A stretch of DNA of 5,459 nt from Azonexus sp. Its GTDB lineage: Bacteria; Pseudomonadota; Gammaproteobacteria; Burkholderiales; Rhodocyclaceae. The notes beneath the pieces are model-generated. The model searched no databases. It saw only the letters and a program-made list of their open reading frames with translations, and was not told where the DNA came from. The translations under genes and the position numbers were made by a program. The stretch is from NCBI GenBank assembly GCA_031285115.1, contig JAITWU010000082.1:1-5459 (forward strand), written 5' to 3'. Of this stretch, positions 1-5,459 are shown piece by piece (the first letter of the stretch is position 1; every line of letters begins with the position of its first letter).

Positions 1-521
1 ACCGTCTGCGGCTGATGATAAAAACCGGGGCTGGGCGGCAAAATGATTGCGCCAGCGCGGGCAAGGCGCAGCATGTTTTCGAGGTGAATGGCGGAAAACG
101 GCGTTTCGCGCGGCACGAGAATCAGTTTGCGGCCTTCCTTCAACACCACATCGGCCGCGCGTTCGATCAGGTTATCAGCAAGCCCCTGAGCAATCGCCGC
201 CAGACAGCCCATTGAACACGGGCAAACGACCATCGCATCGGGCGGGTTGGAGCCGGAAGCGATGGGCGCGAACCATTCCTCGCGGCCATAAACCGTGAGC
301 AAATCGGGATGCGCCGGTTGCAGGCGTTCGAGCAGCGCGGCGCGGGCCTCCGCCGGGCGCGATGGCAGCTCGAAATCCATCTCCTGCCGGGCGACGATCT
401 GAGCCGCCTGCGAATACAGCAAAGCGACGCGGCAACCAGCGGCGAGCAGGCAATCGAGCAGCCGCAAACCATAAGGCAGGCCGGAAGCGCCGGTCAGGGC
501 GAGGCAGACGACCTTGGGCAT
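1..521 (-). CDS. ubiX: Flavin prenyltransferase UbiX (3' end beyond window)
   Basis: UbiX joins a dimethylallyl group from dimethylallyl phosphate to FMN. The resulting prenylated FMN is the cofactor of UbiD-type decarboxylases, including the one acting on 4-hydroxy-3-polyprenylbenzoate in ubiquinone synthesis. I read 173 codons from an ATG at 521 to the window edge with no stop. Visible family motifs are TGASG at 10-14 (flavin phosphate loop), ASGS at 88-91, CPCS at 100-103, [15 protein letters not shown] at 115-129, PRETP at 137-141, IHLENM at 145-150 and PGFYHQPQ at 165-172. These match the flavoprotein fold and the conserved Ser, Arg and Glu positions of the family. Family members are about 190-210 residues, so perhaps 15-35 C-terminal residues are missing. 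The start ATG shares its A with the rapZ stop (TGATG), and a G-run four bases upstream could act as a weak ribosome site. This suggests translational coupling to rapZ. A small oddity is Cys106 in CSMGCL, where Thr or Ser is more usual. Identification is secure. The exact pathway served (quinone or aromatic metabolism) is inferred. Confidence 0.95.
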   Translation of the reverse strand, partial: MPKVVCLALTGASGLPYGLRLLDCLLAAGCRVALLYSQAAQIVARQEMDFELPSRPAEARAALLERLQPAHPDLLTVYGREEWFAPIASGSNPPDAMVVCPCSMGCLAAIAQGLADNLIERAADVVLKEGRKLILVPRETPFSAIHLENMLRLARAGAIILPPSPGFYHQPQT

Positions 522-1366
522 CACGCCCCCGCCAGCGTGCGATGCCGCACCAGCACGCGGGCGCGGGCGGCGAACTCGCGGGCCAGCCACTCGGCGATAT
601 ACACCGAGCGATGCTGACCGCCGGTGCAGCCGATGGCTACCGTCAAATAACTGCGGCTATCGCGGATATAGGCGGGCAGCCAATCGCCGACGAAGCGGCC
701 AATATCGTCGCGCATACGCAGCACCTCGGCCTCGCTTGCGAGAAACTCGATCACGGGCCGGTCACGCCCGGTCAGCGGACGCAGCGCCGGATCGTAATGC
801 GGATTGGGCAGACAGCGGACATCGAAAACCAGATCGGCGTCGAGCGGGATGCCATGCTTGAAACCAAAGGACTCGAACATCAAGGTCAGCCCCTGGCCCG
901 GTTCGGCCTCGATGAACTGACGCACCCACTCGCGCAGCGCCGCGGCTTTGAGACCGCTGGTGTCGATGCGGTGGCCGAGGCTGGCGATGGGTTCGAGCAT
1001 TTCGCGCTCGCTCTCAATGGCTTCTTCGAGCGTCCGCCCGGCGCTGGCCAAGGGATGCCGGCGGCGCGACTCGGAATAACGCTTGAGCAGCGTTTCGGCA
1101 TTGGCGTGCAAATAAAGAAAAGTCGGATTGACGCCATCTTCGACCAAGCGCTGCAATTTTTCCGGCAACAACCCGATCCCGCCGCCGGAACGGGCGTCGA
1201 TAGCAACCGCCACCTTGCGCGTCTGCTGTTCCTTGAGCATCCCGACCAGCACCGTCAGCATGACCACCGGCAGGTTGTCGACGCAGTAATAGCCGGAATC
1301 TTCCAGCAGATTGAGCGCGACGGATTTGCCGGAGCCGGAAAGGCCGCTGATGAGAACGAGTTCCAT
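521..1366 (-). CDS. rapZ: RapZ, P-loop nucleotide-binding / RNase adaptor family protein
   Basis: RapZ (formerly YvcJ/YhbJ) is a cytoplasmic protein with an N-terminal P-loop domain and a C-terminal RNA- and metabolite-binding domain. In enterobacteria it delivers the small RNA GlmZ to RNase E and so controls glucosamine-6-phosphate synthase. Visible here: Walker A GLSGSGKS at 8-15, GYYCVDNLP at 25-33, the DARS segment at 57-60 (family nucleotide site), RRRHPL at 101-106, SFGFKHGIP at 166-174, [10 protein letters not shown] at 182-191, [10 protein letters not shown] at 246-255 and RHRTL at 274-278. I chose the ATG at 1366 (281 residues, against 284 in E. coli) because family members begin M-x-LVLISG. 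An in-frame ATG at 1378 and a TTG at 1402 would add residues outside the family, and none has a clear Shine-Dalgarno. Oddities: the usual LDAD segment reads LHAN (His87), and the C-terminus ends TLAGA, without the basic KRK-type tail of E. coli. The enterobacterial GlmZ role therefore should not be assumed. The gene overlaps ubiX by one base, and no ptsN or hprK gene is adjacent within the window. Confidence 0.94.
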   Translation of the reverse strand: MELVLISGLSGSGKSVALNLLEDSGYYCVDNLPVVMLTVLVGMLKEQQTRKVAVAIDARSGGGIGLLPEKLQRLVEDGVNPTFLYLHANAETLLKRYSESRRRHPLASAGRTLEEAIESEREMLEPIASLGHRIDTSGLKAAALREWVRQFIEAEPGQGLTLMFESFGFKHGIPLDADLVFDVRCLPNPHYDPALRPLTGRDRPVIEFLASEAEVLRMRDDIGRFVGDWLPAYIRDSRSYLTVAIGCTGGQHRSVYIAEWLAREFAARARVLVRHRTLAGA

Positions 1367-1471
1367 GCAGCGCAGCATAATCAAGGCAACACGGCCCGGC
1401 AAGCCATCACATCAAATCAGGTAATTGTCAGATCGGAGGGGCTGCCATACTGTCGTCGAAGCTCGGCTGGT
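1367..1471 (-). other. parB-rapZ intergenic spacer
   Basis: This 105-base spacer is the only gene-free gap in the window. I see no stem followed by a T-run, so no rho-independent terminator after parB. A CTGACA hexamer (minus strand, 1431-1426) resembles a -35 box, but nothing like TATAAT lies 16-18 bases downstream. The upstream side of the rapZ start (TGCTGCGCTGC before ATG) has no Shine-Dalgarno. The spacer could be an untranslated leader within one long transcript or carry a promoter for rapZ-ubiX. The sequence does not settle this. Confidence 0.5.
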
Positions 1472-2323
1472 TCACCGCAATCGCCCCAAGATCCCCTCAA
1501 GTTGATCCAAATCGCCAAACTCAATGGTGATTTTGCCAGCGCCTTTTTTGTTGCTGTGAATCGCCACATTGGCGCCGATGGTGTCCGAGAGTTCTTCCTG
1601 CAAGCGCAGCAGGTCGCGGTTGATGGGTTGTGGCGCGGGGGGTTTGGGTGGGTTGAGGATGTTTTGCACCAAACGCTCGGTTTCGCGCACCGATAGGCCT
1701 TTCAACACGATGCGCTGGGCCACGGCGATTTGTTGCGCGGCGGGGAGCGGCAAGAGGGCGCGGGCGTGGCCCATGTCGAGTTTGCTGGCGAGCAGCATTT
1801 CCTGCACTGGCGCATTGAGTTGCAACAGGCGCAGGAGATTGCTGGCGGCGGGACGGGAGCGGCCTACGGCATCCGCAGCCTGCTGGTGGGTGAGGCCAAA
1901 TTCGTCGACCAGGCGTTGCAGCCCTTGCGCTTCTTCGAGCGGATTCAGGTTTTCGCGCTGGATGTTTTCGATGAGCGCCATCGCCAGCGCCTGTTCGTCG
2001 GGAATGCGGCGCATGAGTACCGGCACGTCGGCGAGACCGGCGAGTTGCGCGGCCCGCCAGCGGCGTTCGCCGGCGACGATTTCGTAGCGTTCATCGCCCG
2101 GCGTGTGGTCGATGGCGCGCACGAGAATCGGCTGCATGATGCCTTGCGCTTTGATCGAGGCCGCCAGTTCGGCGAGCGAGGTTTCGTCCATTTGCGTGCG
2201 CGGCTGGTATTTACCGGGACGCAGGCGCTCGACCGGCAGGTTACGCTGTTCGTCGCCCTGTGGTTTGTCGCTGCCCATCAAGAGCGCGTCGAGGCCACGG
2301 CCCAGTCCTTTCATTTTGATCAT
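1472..2323 (-). CDS. parB: Chromosome-partitioning protein ParB (Spo0J family)
   Basis: ParB binds parS sites near the origin, loads onto DNA as a CTP-dependent sliding clamp, and stimulates the ParA ATPase to segregate replicated origins. The 283-residue protein shows the N-terminal ParA-contact segment [11 protein letters not shown] at 5-15. The ParB/CTP-binding domain follows from about 29, with QPRT at 40-43, [12 protein letters not shown] at 85-96 (arginine-rich CTP-binding motif) and [14 protein letters not shown] at 119-132. A helix-turn-helix lies at about 144-167 ([14 protein letters not shown] then NLLRLL), and GHARAL is at 185-190. A proline-rich linker at 224-233 leads to a C-terminal dimerisation domain ending at 283. 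Length is normal for chromosomal ParB. I chose the ATG at 2323, which overlaps the parA stop as ATGA and has AAAGGG seven bases upstream. A second in-frame ATG at 2314 is possible but lies 16 bases from that site. It is the last gene of the coupled block. No parS palindrome is visible nearby. Confidence 0.97.
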   Translation of the reverse strand: MIKMKGLGRGLDALLMGSDKPQGDEQRNLPVERLRPGKYQPRTQMDETSLAELAASIKAQGIMQPILVRAIDHTPGDERYEIVAGERRWRAAQLAGLADVPVLMRRIPDEQALAMALIENIQRENLNPLEEAQGLQRLVDEFGLTHQQAADAVGRSRPAASNLLRLLQLNAPVQEMLLASKLDMGHARALLPLPAAQQIAVAQRIVLKGLSVRETERLVQNILNPPKPPAPQPINRDLLRLQEELSDTIGANVAIHSNKKGAGKITIEFGDLDQLEGILGRLR

Positions 2324-3081
2324 GGCGCGGCCCTTTCAATCATTTCTTTGGCGAGCGCGATGTAGGCTTGCGCGCCCTTGGAGTTTTTGTCGAAGGCGAT
2401 GACCGGTTTGCCGTAGGAGGGGGCTTCGGCGAGCCGGACATTGCGCGGCACGATGGTCTGGTACACCTTGTTGCCGAAATGGCTTTCGAGTTCGTTGGAG
2501 ACTTGTTGTGTCAGTGTGCTTTGGTTGTTGTACATGGTGCGGAGCAGCCCTTCGATTTCGAGCCGGGGGTTGAGGTGAGCGCGCACTTTCCTCAAGGTCT
2601 CGACCAGATCGGAAAGCCCTTCGAGCGCGTAATACTCGCATTGCATCGGGATCAGTACCGAATCGGCGGCGACCAGGGCGTTGACGGTGAGCATGTTGAG
2701 GGCGGGCGGGCAGTCGATGAGGACGAAATCGTAGCTGTCGCGGTTGGCGCGCAGCGCGTTTTTGAGGCGGTATTCGCGCTCGTCGAGTTCGATCAGTTCG
2801 ACTTCGGCCCCGGCCAGTTCGCGGTTGGCGGGCAGAATGTCGTAGGCGAAGGCGGTGCGCAGGCAGACTTCGTTGAGCGACGCGGCGCCGATCAGCAATT
2901 GGTAAACGGTCGGCAGCGCCTCTTTTTTGGTGATGCCGGAGCCGGTGGTGGCGTTGCCTTGCGGGTCCATGTCGATGAGCAACACGCGTTTACCCTCGGC
3001 GGCCAGCGTGGCGGCCAGATTGACGGCGGTGGTCGTTTTGCCGACGCCGCCTTTCTGGTTGGTGATGGCGAGTGTTTTCAT
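2320..3081 (-). CDS. parA: Chromosome-partitioning ATPase ParA (Soj family)
   Basis: ParA is a Walker-type ATPase that binds DNA non-specifically as an ATP dimer and is released by ParB, giving directional movement of parS-ParB complexes. The 253-residue protein carries the deviant Walker A motif KGGVGKTT at 10-17, with signature Lys10 and catalytic-loop Lys15. Next come the A' motif DMDPQGNAT at 37-45 and Walker B VLIDCPP at 120-126. The C-terminal segments [17 protein letters not shown] and a terminal helix ending ERAAP are typical of chromosomal Soj-type proteins. There is no N-terminal helix-turn-helix extension, so this is the chromosomal rather than the P1-plasmid class. The ATG at 3081 overlaps the rsmG stop by four bases (ATGA) and has no clear Shine-Dalgarno, so re-initiation after rsmG is likely. 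Its own TGA overlaps parB in the same way. The neighbouring parB and the mnmG-rsmG context leave little doubt about function. Confidence 0.97.
   Translation of the reverse strand: MKTLAITNQKGGVGKTTTAVNLAATLAAEGKRVLLIDMDPQGNATTGSGITKKEALPTVYQLLIGAASLNEVCLRTAFAYDILPANRELAGAEVELIELDEREYRLKNALRANRDSYDFVLIDCPPALNMLTVNALVAADSVLIPMQCEYYALEGLSDLVETLRKVRAHLNPRLEIEGLLRTMYNNQSTLTQQVSNELESHFGNKVYQTIVPRNVRLAEAPSYGKPVIAFDKNSKGAQAYIALAKEMIERAAP
2331..2336 (-). promoter_or_regulatory. Putative ribosome-binding site of parB
   Basis: AAAGGG on the minus strand, inside the last codons of parA, sits seven bases before the ATG at 2323. The spacing favours that start over the in-frame ATG at 2314. The match to a Shine-Dalgarno is only moderate, and coupling to parA translation may do much of the work. 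Confidence 0.4.
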
Positions 3082-3716
3082 GGGCGTTTTTTCAGGATGA
3101 GCAAATGACGTTCGGCATCGAGGCCCGGAATGGCGAGCGGCAAGACGGCGTCGACGGTAATGTCGTCCGGCAGGGCGGCGATTTCATCGGCGGGGCGAAC
3201 GCCCTTCATCGCCAGCCAGCGCCCGCCCGGCGCGAGTAAATGACGGGTGAGGTCGACAAACTGTTTGAGGCTCGTCAGGGCACGGGCGGTAATCTGCGCG
3301 TACTGGCCGGTCATGTCTTCGACGCGGGCGTGGCGGACGTTAACGTTGCTCAAGCCCAGTTCAATGGCCGCCTGGCGCAGAAAATCGGTTTTTTTCTGTA
3401 CGGCGTCGACCAGCGTCACCGGCAATCCGGGCCGGGCAATCGCCAGCGGAATACCCGGCAGACCACCGCCGCTGCCGACATCGAGCAGCGAACCGGTAGC
3501 AAGTGACGGCAAAATGGCCAGCGAATCGAGCAGATGGCTGGCAATGGCGGCGTCAGGATCGCGCACGGCGGTCAGGTTGTAGGTTTTGTTCCATTTGAGC
3601 AGCAGATCGCGGAAAGCGAGCAACTGCCGCTCTGCCCCCGGCGGTAATTCAAGGCCGAGGGCGGCAAGGCCGCTGGCGAGATCGTTGGCGAGATCGCTGG
3701 AGAAATTCGCGCTCAT
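3078..3716 (-). CDS. rsmG: 16S rRNA (guanine-N7) methyltransferase RsmG
   Basis: RsmG (GidB) uses S-adenosylmethionine to make m7G at position 527 (E. coli numbering) in the 530 loop of 16S rRNA. Loss of this mark gives low-level streptomycin resistance in several bacteria. The 212-residue protein is of normal length. Visible motifs are [13 protein letters not shown] at 42-54, HLLDSLA at 61-67, the SAM-binding loop [16 protein letters not shown] at 77-92, acidic motif [14 protein letters not shown] at 102-113, ARALTSL at 144-150 and AMKG at 169-172. The ATG at 3716 overlaps the mnmG stop (ATGA), with a weak AGGCGG just upstream. The first 16 residues hold a small tandem repeat (DLAN then DLAS) lying outside the conserved core. 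The gene lies in the classic mnmG-rsmG-parAB order, which supports the assignment. Confidence 0.97.
   Translation of the reverse strand: MSANFSSDLANDLASGLAALGLELPPGAERQLLAFRDLLLKWNKTYNLTAVRDPDAAIASHLLDSLAILPSLATGSLLDVGSGGGLPGIPLAIARPGLPVTLVDAVQKKTDFLRQAAIELGLSNVNVRHARVEDMTGQYAQITARALTSLKQFVDLTRHLLAPGGRWLAMKGVRPADEIAALPDDITVDAVLPLAIPGLDAERHLLILKKRP
3674..3696. repeat. Short tandem duplication in the 5' end of rsmG
   Basis: TGGCGAGATCG occurs at 3674-3684 and again at 3686-3696 (plus-strand reading), a 12-base period. In frame it gives DLAN-DLAS near the RsmG N-terminus. It looks like a simple slippage duplication in a tolerant leader region, with no sign of regulatory function. Confidence 0.7.
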
Positions 3717-5459
3717 GCCGCCTGCGACAGCGAGGGGTTGAGAGATGCGTTCAGACCCAGGCGCTTCAAGTGAATGAGCAGCAGCGAAATGGCGGCGGGC
3801 GTCACGCCCTGAATGCGCGATGCCTGGCCGATGGTCTGTGGCCGCTGCTGGCCGAGTTTCTGCCTGACCTCGTTGGAAAGCCCGGCCACCGCGCCGTAAT
3901 CGAGGTCATCGGGCAGCGCCGTCGCCTCCAAACTGGCGGCGCGGGCGACTTCCTCGCTCTGGCGGTCGATATAGCCCTGATATTTGGCCGAAATTTCCAG
4001 TTGCTCGATCACCAGCGGATCACTTTGCGGGCCATGCCCGTTCGCCGTTGCGACCGGCAGGGTCAGCAGGCTGGCGTAGGAGACTTCCGGGCGGCGCAGC
4101 AGATCGAAGAGGTTGTATTCATGCTCGATGGTCTTGCCAAGCACGCGAAGACAATCTTCCGGCGCGACGATTTTCGGATTGATCCAGGTCGATTTGAGCC
4201 GTTCCTGTTCGACGGCGATGGCCTCGCGCTTTTGGCAGAAAGCCGCCCAGCGGGCGTCATCGACGAGGCCGAGCGCCCGGCCCTGTTCGGTGAGGCGCAA
4301 ATCGGCGTTGTCCTCGCGCAGCGACAAACGGTATTCGGCGCGGCTCGTAAACATCCGGTAGGGGTCGGTGACGCCGCGTGTAATCAGATCATCGACCAGC
4401 ACGCCGAGATAGGCTTCGTGGCGCTGCGGGCGCCAGCCCGCCTGCCCCCGCGCCTGCCGCGCCGCGTTGATGCCAGCCAGCAAACCCTGCGCCGCCGCTT
4501 CTTCATAGCCGGTGGTGCCATTGATTTGCCCGGCGAAAAAGAGGCCGTCGATGGCCTTGGTTTCGAGCGTATTTTTGAGCGCCCGTGGGTCGTAAAAATC
4601 GTATTCGATGGCGTAGCCGGGACGCAGGATGTGACAATTTTCCAGCCCGCGGATCGAACGCACCAGCGCCAGTTGCACATCGAAGGGCAGGCTGGTGGAA
4701 ATGCCATTCGGGTAGATCTCGTGCGTATGCAAGCCTTCCGGCTCAAGAAAGACGTTGTGACTCGTTTTGTCGGCGAAACGGTGGATTTTGTCTTCGATCG
4801 ACGGGCAATAACGCGGCCCGACGCCTTCAATAACGCCGGTGTACAGCGGCGAACGATCCAGCCCGCGGCGGATGATGTCGTGCGTCAGCTCAGAGGTTTC
4901 CGTAATCCAGCAAGGCCGTTGCGGCGGATGCTGGGCGGCGTTGCCAAGAAAGGAAAAAACCGGCAGCGGATCATCCGAATGCTGCTCCTGGGTCAGCGCA
5001 AAATTGATCGTTTTGCCATCGAGACGCGGCGGCGTGCCGGTTTTCAGCCGTCCCTGCGGCAAATTCAACTCCTTGAGCCGGGCGGCGAGCGACACCGAAG
5101 CCGCATCCCCCATGCGCCCGCCCGCCGTGTTCTCCAGCCCAACGTGGATTTTGCCGTTGAGAAACGTCCCCGCCGTCAACACCACGGTTTCTGCCGCAAA
5201 GCGAACCCCCAGTTGCGTCACCGCGCCGCGCACCCGCCCGCCTTCGACCAGCAAATCATCAACGGCCTGGGCAAACAGCGTCAGATTGGGCTGATTTTCC
5301 AGCCGCTCCCGCATCGCCTGGCGGTACAGCGCGCGGTCGGCCTGCACGCGCGTCGCCCGCACCGCCGGGCCTTTGGACGCATTGAGAATGCGAAACTGAA
5401 TGCCCGACTCATCCGCCGCCGCCGCCATCGCCCCACCCAGCGCATCAACCTCGCGCACC
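3713..5459 (-). CDS. mnmG: tRNA uridine-5-carboxymethylaminomethyl modification enzyme MnmG (5' end beyond window)
   Basis: MnmG (GidA) works with the GTPase MnmE to install carboxymethylaminomethyl groups at C5 of the wobble uridine (U34) in certain tRNAs, using FAD, NADH and methylene-tetrahydrofolate. I see 581 codons plus one leading base. The first readable codon is a GTG encoding the internal Val of a V-R/K-EVDALGG segment, not a start. By alignment from memory with E. coli MnmG (629 residues), about 59 N-terminal residues, including the GxGxxG FAD loop, lie outside. Motifs (fragment numbering) are [12 protein letters not shown] at 26-37, [10 protein letters not shown] at 136-145 and [17 protein letters not shown] at 208-224. 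Cys218 in the last of these corresponds to E. coli Cys277. Further on are [52 protein letters not shown], and the C-terminal MnmE/tRNA-contact helices with YQGYIDRQ and [10 protein letters not shown], then TPAAISLLL. No frameshift or missing catalytic residue is seen. The stop overlaps the rsmG start. Confidence 0.97.
   Translation of the reverse strand, partial: VREVDALGGAMAAAADESGIQFRILNASKGPAVRATRVQADRALYRQAMRERLENQPNLTLFAQAVDDLLVEGGRVRGAVTQLGVRFAAETVVLTAGTFLNGKIHVGLENTAGGRMGDAASVSLAARLKELNLPQGRLKTGTPPRLDGKTINFALTQEQHSDDPLPVFSFLGNAAQHPPQRPCWITETSELTHDIIRRGLDRSPLYTGVIEGVGPRYCPSIEDKIHRFADKTSHNVFLEPEGLHTHEIYPNGISTSLPFDVQLALVRSIRGLENCHILRPGYAIEYDFYDPRALKNTLETKAIDGLFFAGQINGTTGYEEAAAQGLLAGINAARQARGQAGWRPQRHEAYLGVLVDDLITRGVTDPYRMFTSRAEYRLSLREDNADLRLTEQGRALGLVDDARWAAFCQKREAIAVEQERLKSTWINPKIVAPEDCLRVLGKTIEHEYNLFDLLRRPEVSYASLLTLPVATANGHGPQSDPLVIEQLEISAKYQGYIDRQSEEVARAASLEATALPDDLDYGAVAGLSNEVRQKLGQQRPQTIGQASRIQGVTPAAISLLLIHLKRLGLNASLNPSLSQAA

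Noticed and set aside
1367..1402. Longer RapZ starting at TTG 1402
   Set aside because: The added residues (MPGRVALIMLRC) are not part of the family. Homologues begin at the Met just before the LVLISG strand, encoded at 1366.
1403..1431. Possible sigma-70 promoter for rapZ (CTGACA on the minus strand)
   Set aside because: The -35-like hexamer is good, but the hexamers at 16-18 base spacing do not resemble TATAAT. The nearest 4/6 match is at 14 bases, which is too short.
362..1696. 444-codon plus-strand open frame running opposite ubiX, rapZ, the spacer and parB
   Set aside because: It lies antisense to three genes with clear family motifs, crosses their boundaries, and its translation is a biased Gln/Ala/Gly/Arg-rich string with no recognisable domain. 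Long antisense frames are expected in GC-rich coding DNA.
1730..2365. 211-codon plus-strand open frame opposite parB
   Set aside because: Antisense to the conserved ParB domain and helix-turn-helix. No recognisable protein features.
2368..3108. 246-codon plus-strand open frame opposite parA
   Set aside because: Mirror frame of parA's codon pattern, rich in Gly/Val/Phe, with no motif or ribosome site. All confident genes are on the other strand.
5456..5458. GTG as the start of mnmG
   Set aside because: The codon falls inside the conserved segment before EVDALGG. The FAD-binding N-terminus must lie beyond the window edge, so the gene is partial rather than truncated.

Overview
The window is a compact, GC-rich stretch of bacterial chromosome in which every supported gene lies on the minus strand. 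In transcription order (high to low coordinates) the genes are mnmG (5' end cut off by the window edge), rsmG, parA, parB, rapZ and ubiX (3' end cut off). The order mnmG-rsmG-parA-parB is the conserved block found near the replication origin in many Proteobacteria. The protein sequences look betaproteobacterial, possibly Rhodocyclales-like. That placement rests on my recognition of family sequences, not on a search, and the order-level guess is weak.

Region by region: 3713-5459 encodes tRNA modification enzyme MnmG without its first ~59 residues. 3078-3716 encodes the 16S rRNA methyltransferase RsmG. 2320-3081 and 1472-2323 encode the chromosome-partition pair ParA and ParB. After a 105-base spacer, 521-1366 encodes RapZ, a P-loop nucleotide- and RNA-binding adaptor. 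1-521 encodes flavin prenyltransferase UbiX, open at the window edge. The first three junctions are each an ATGA four-base overlap, and rapZ/ubiX share one base (TGATG). This suggests two translationally coupled blocks, mnmG-rsmG-parA-parB and rapZ-ubiX, which may or may not share a transcript.

Functionally the window combines translation fidelity (wobble uridine modification of tRNA, m7G in the 16S rRNA 530 loop), chromosome segregation (ParA ATPase and ParB CTPase/DNA clamp), cell-envelope or nucleotide signalling (RapZ) and cofactor supply for ubiquinone synthesis (UbiX makes prenylated FMN for UbiD).

I see no mobile element, CRISPR array, tRNA, rRNA or convincing terminator, and no parS-like palindrome. 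This is mostly ordinary housekeeping DNA. I found no evidence of an undescribed system. The points worth a second look are the rapZ-ubiX pair sitting directly behind parB and some unusual residues in RapZ.
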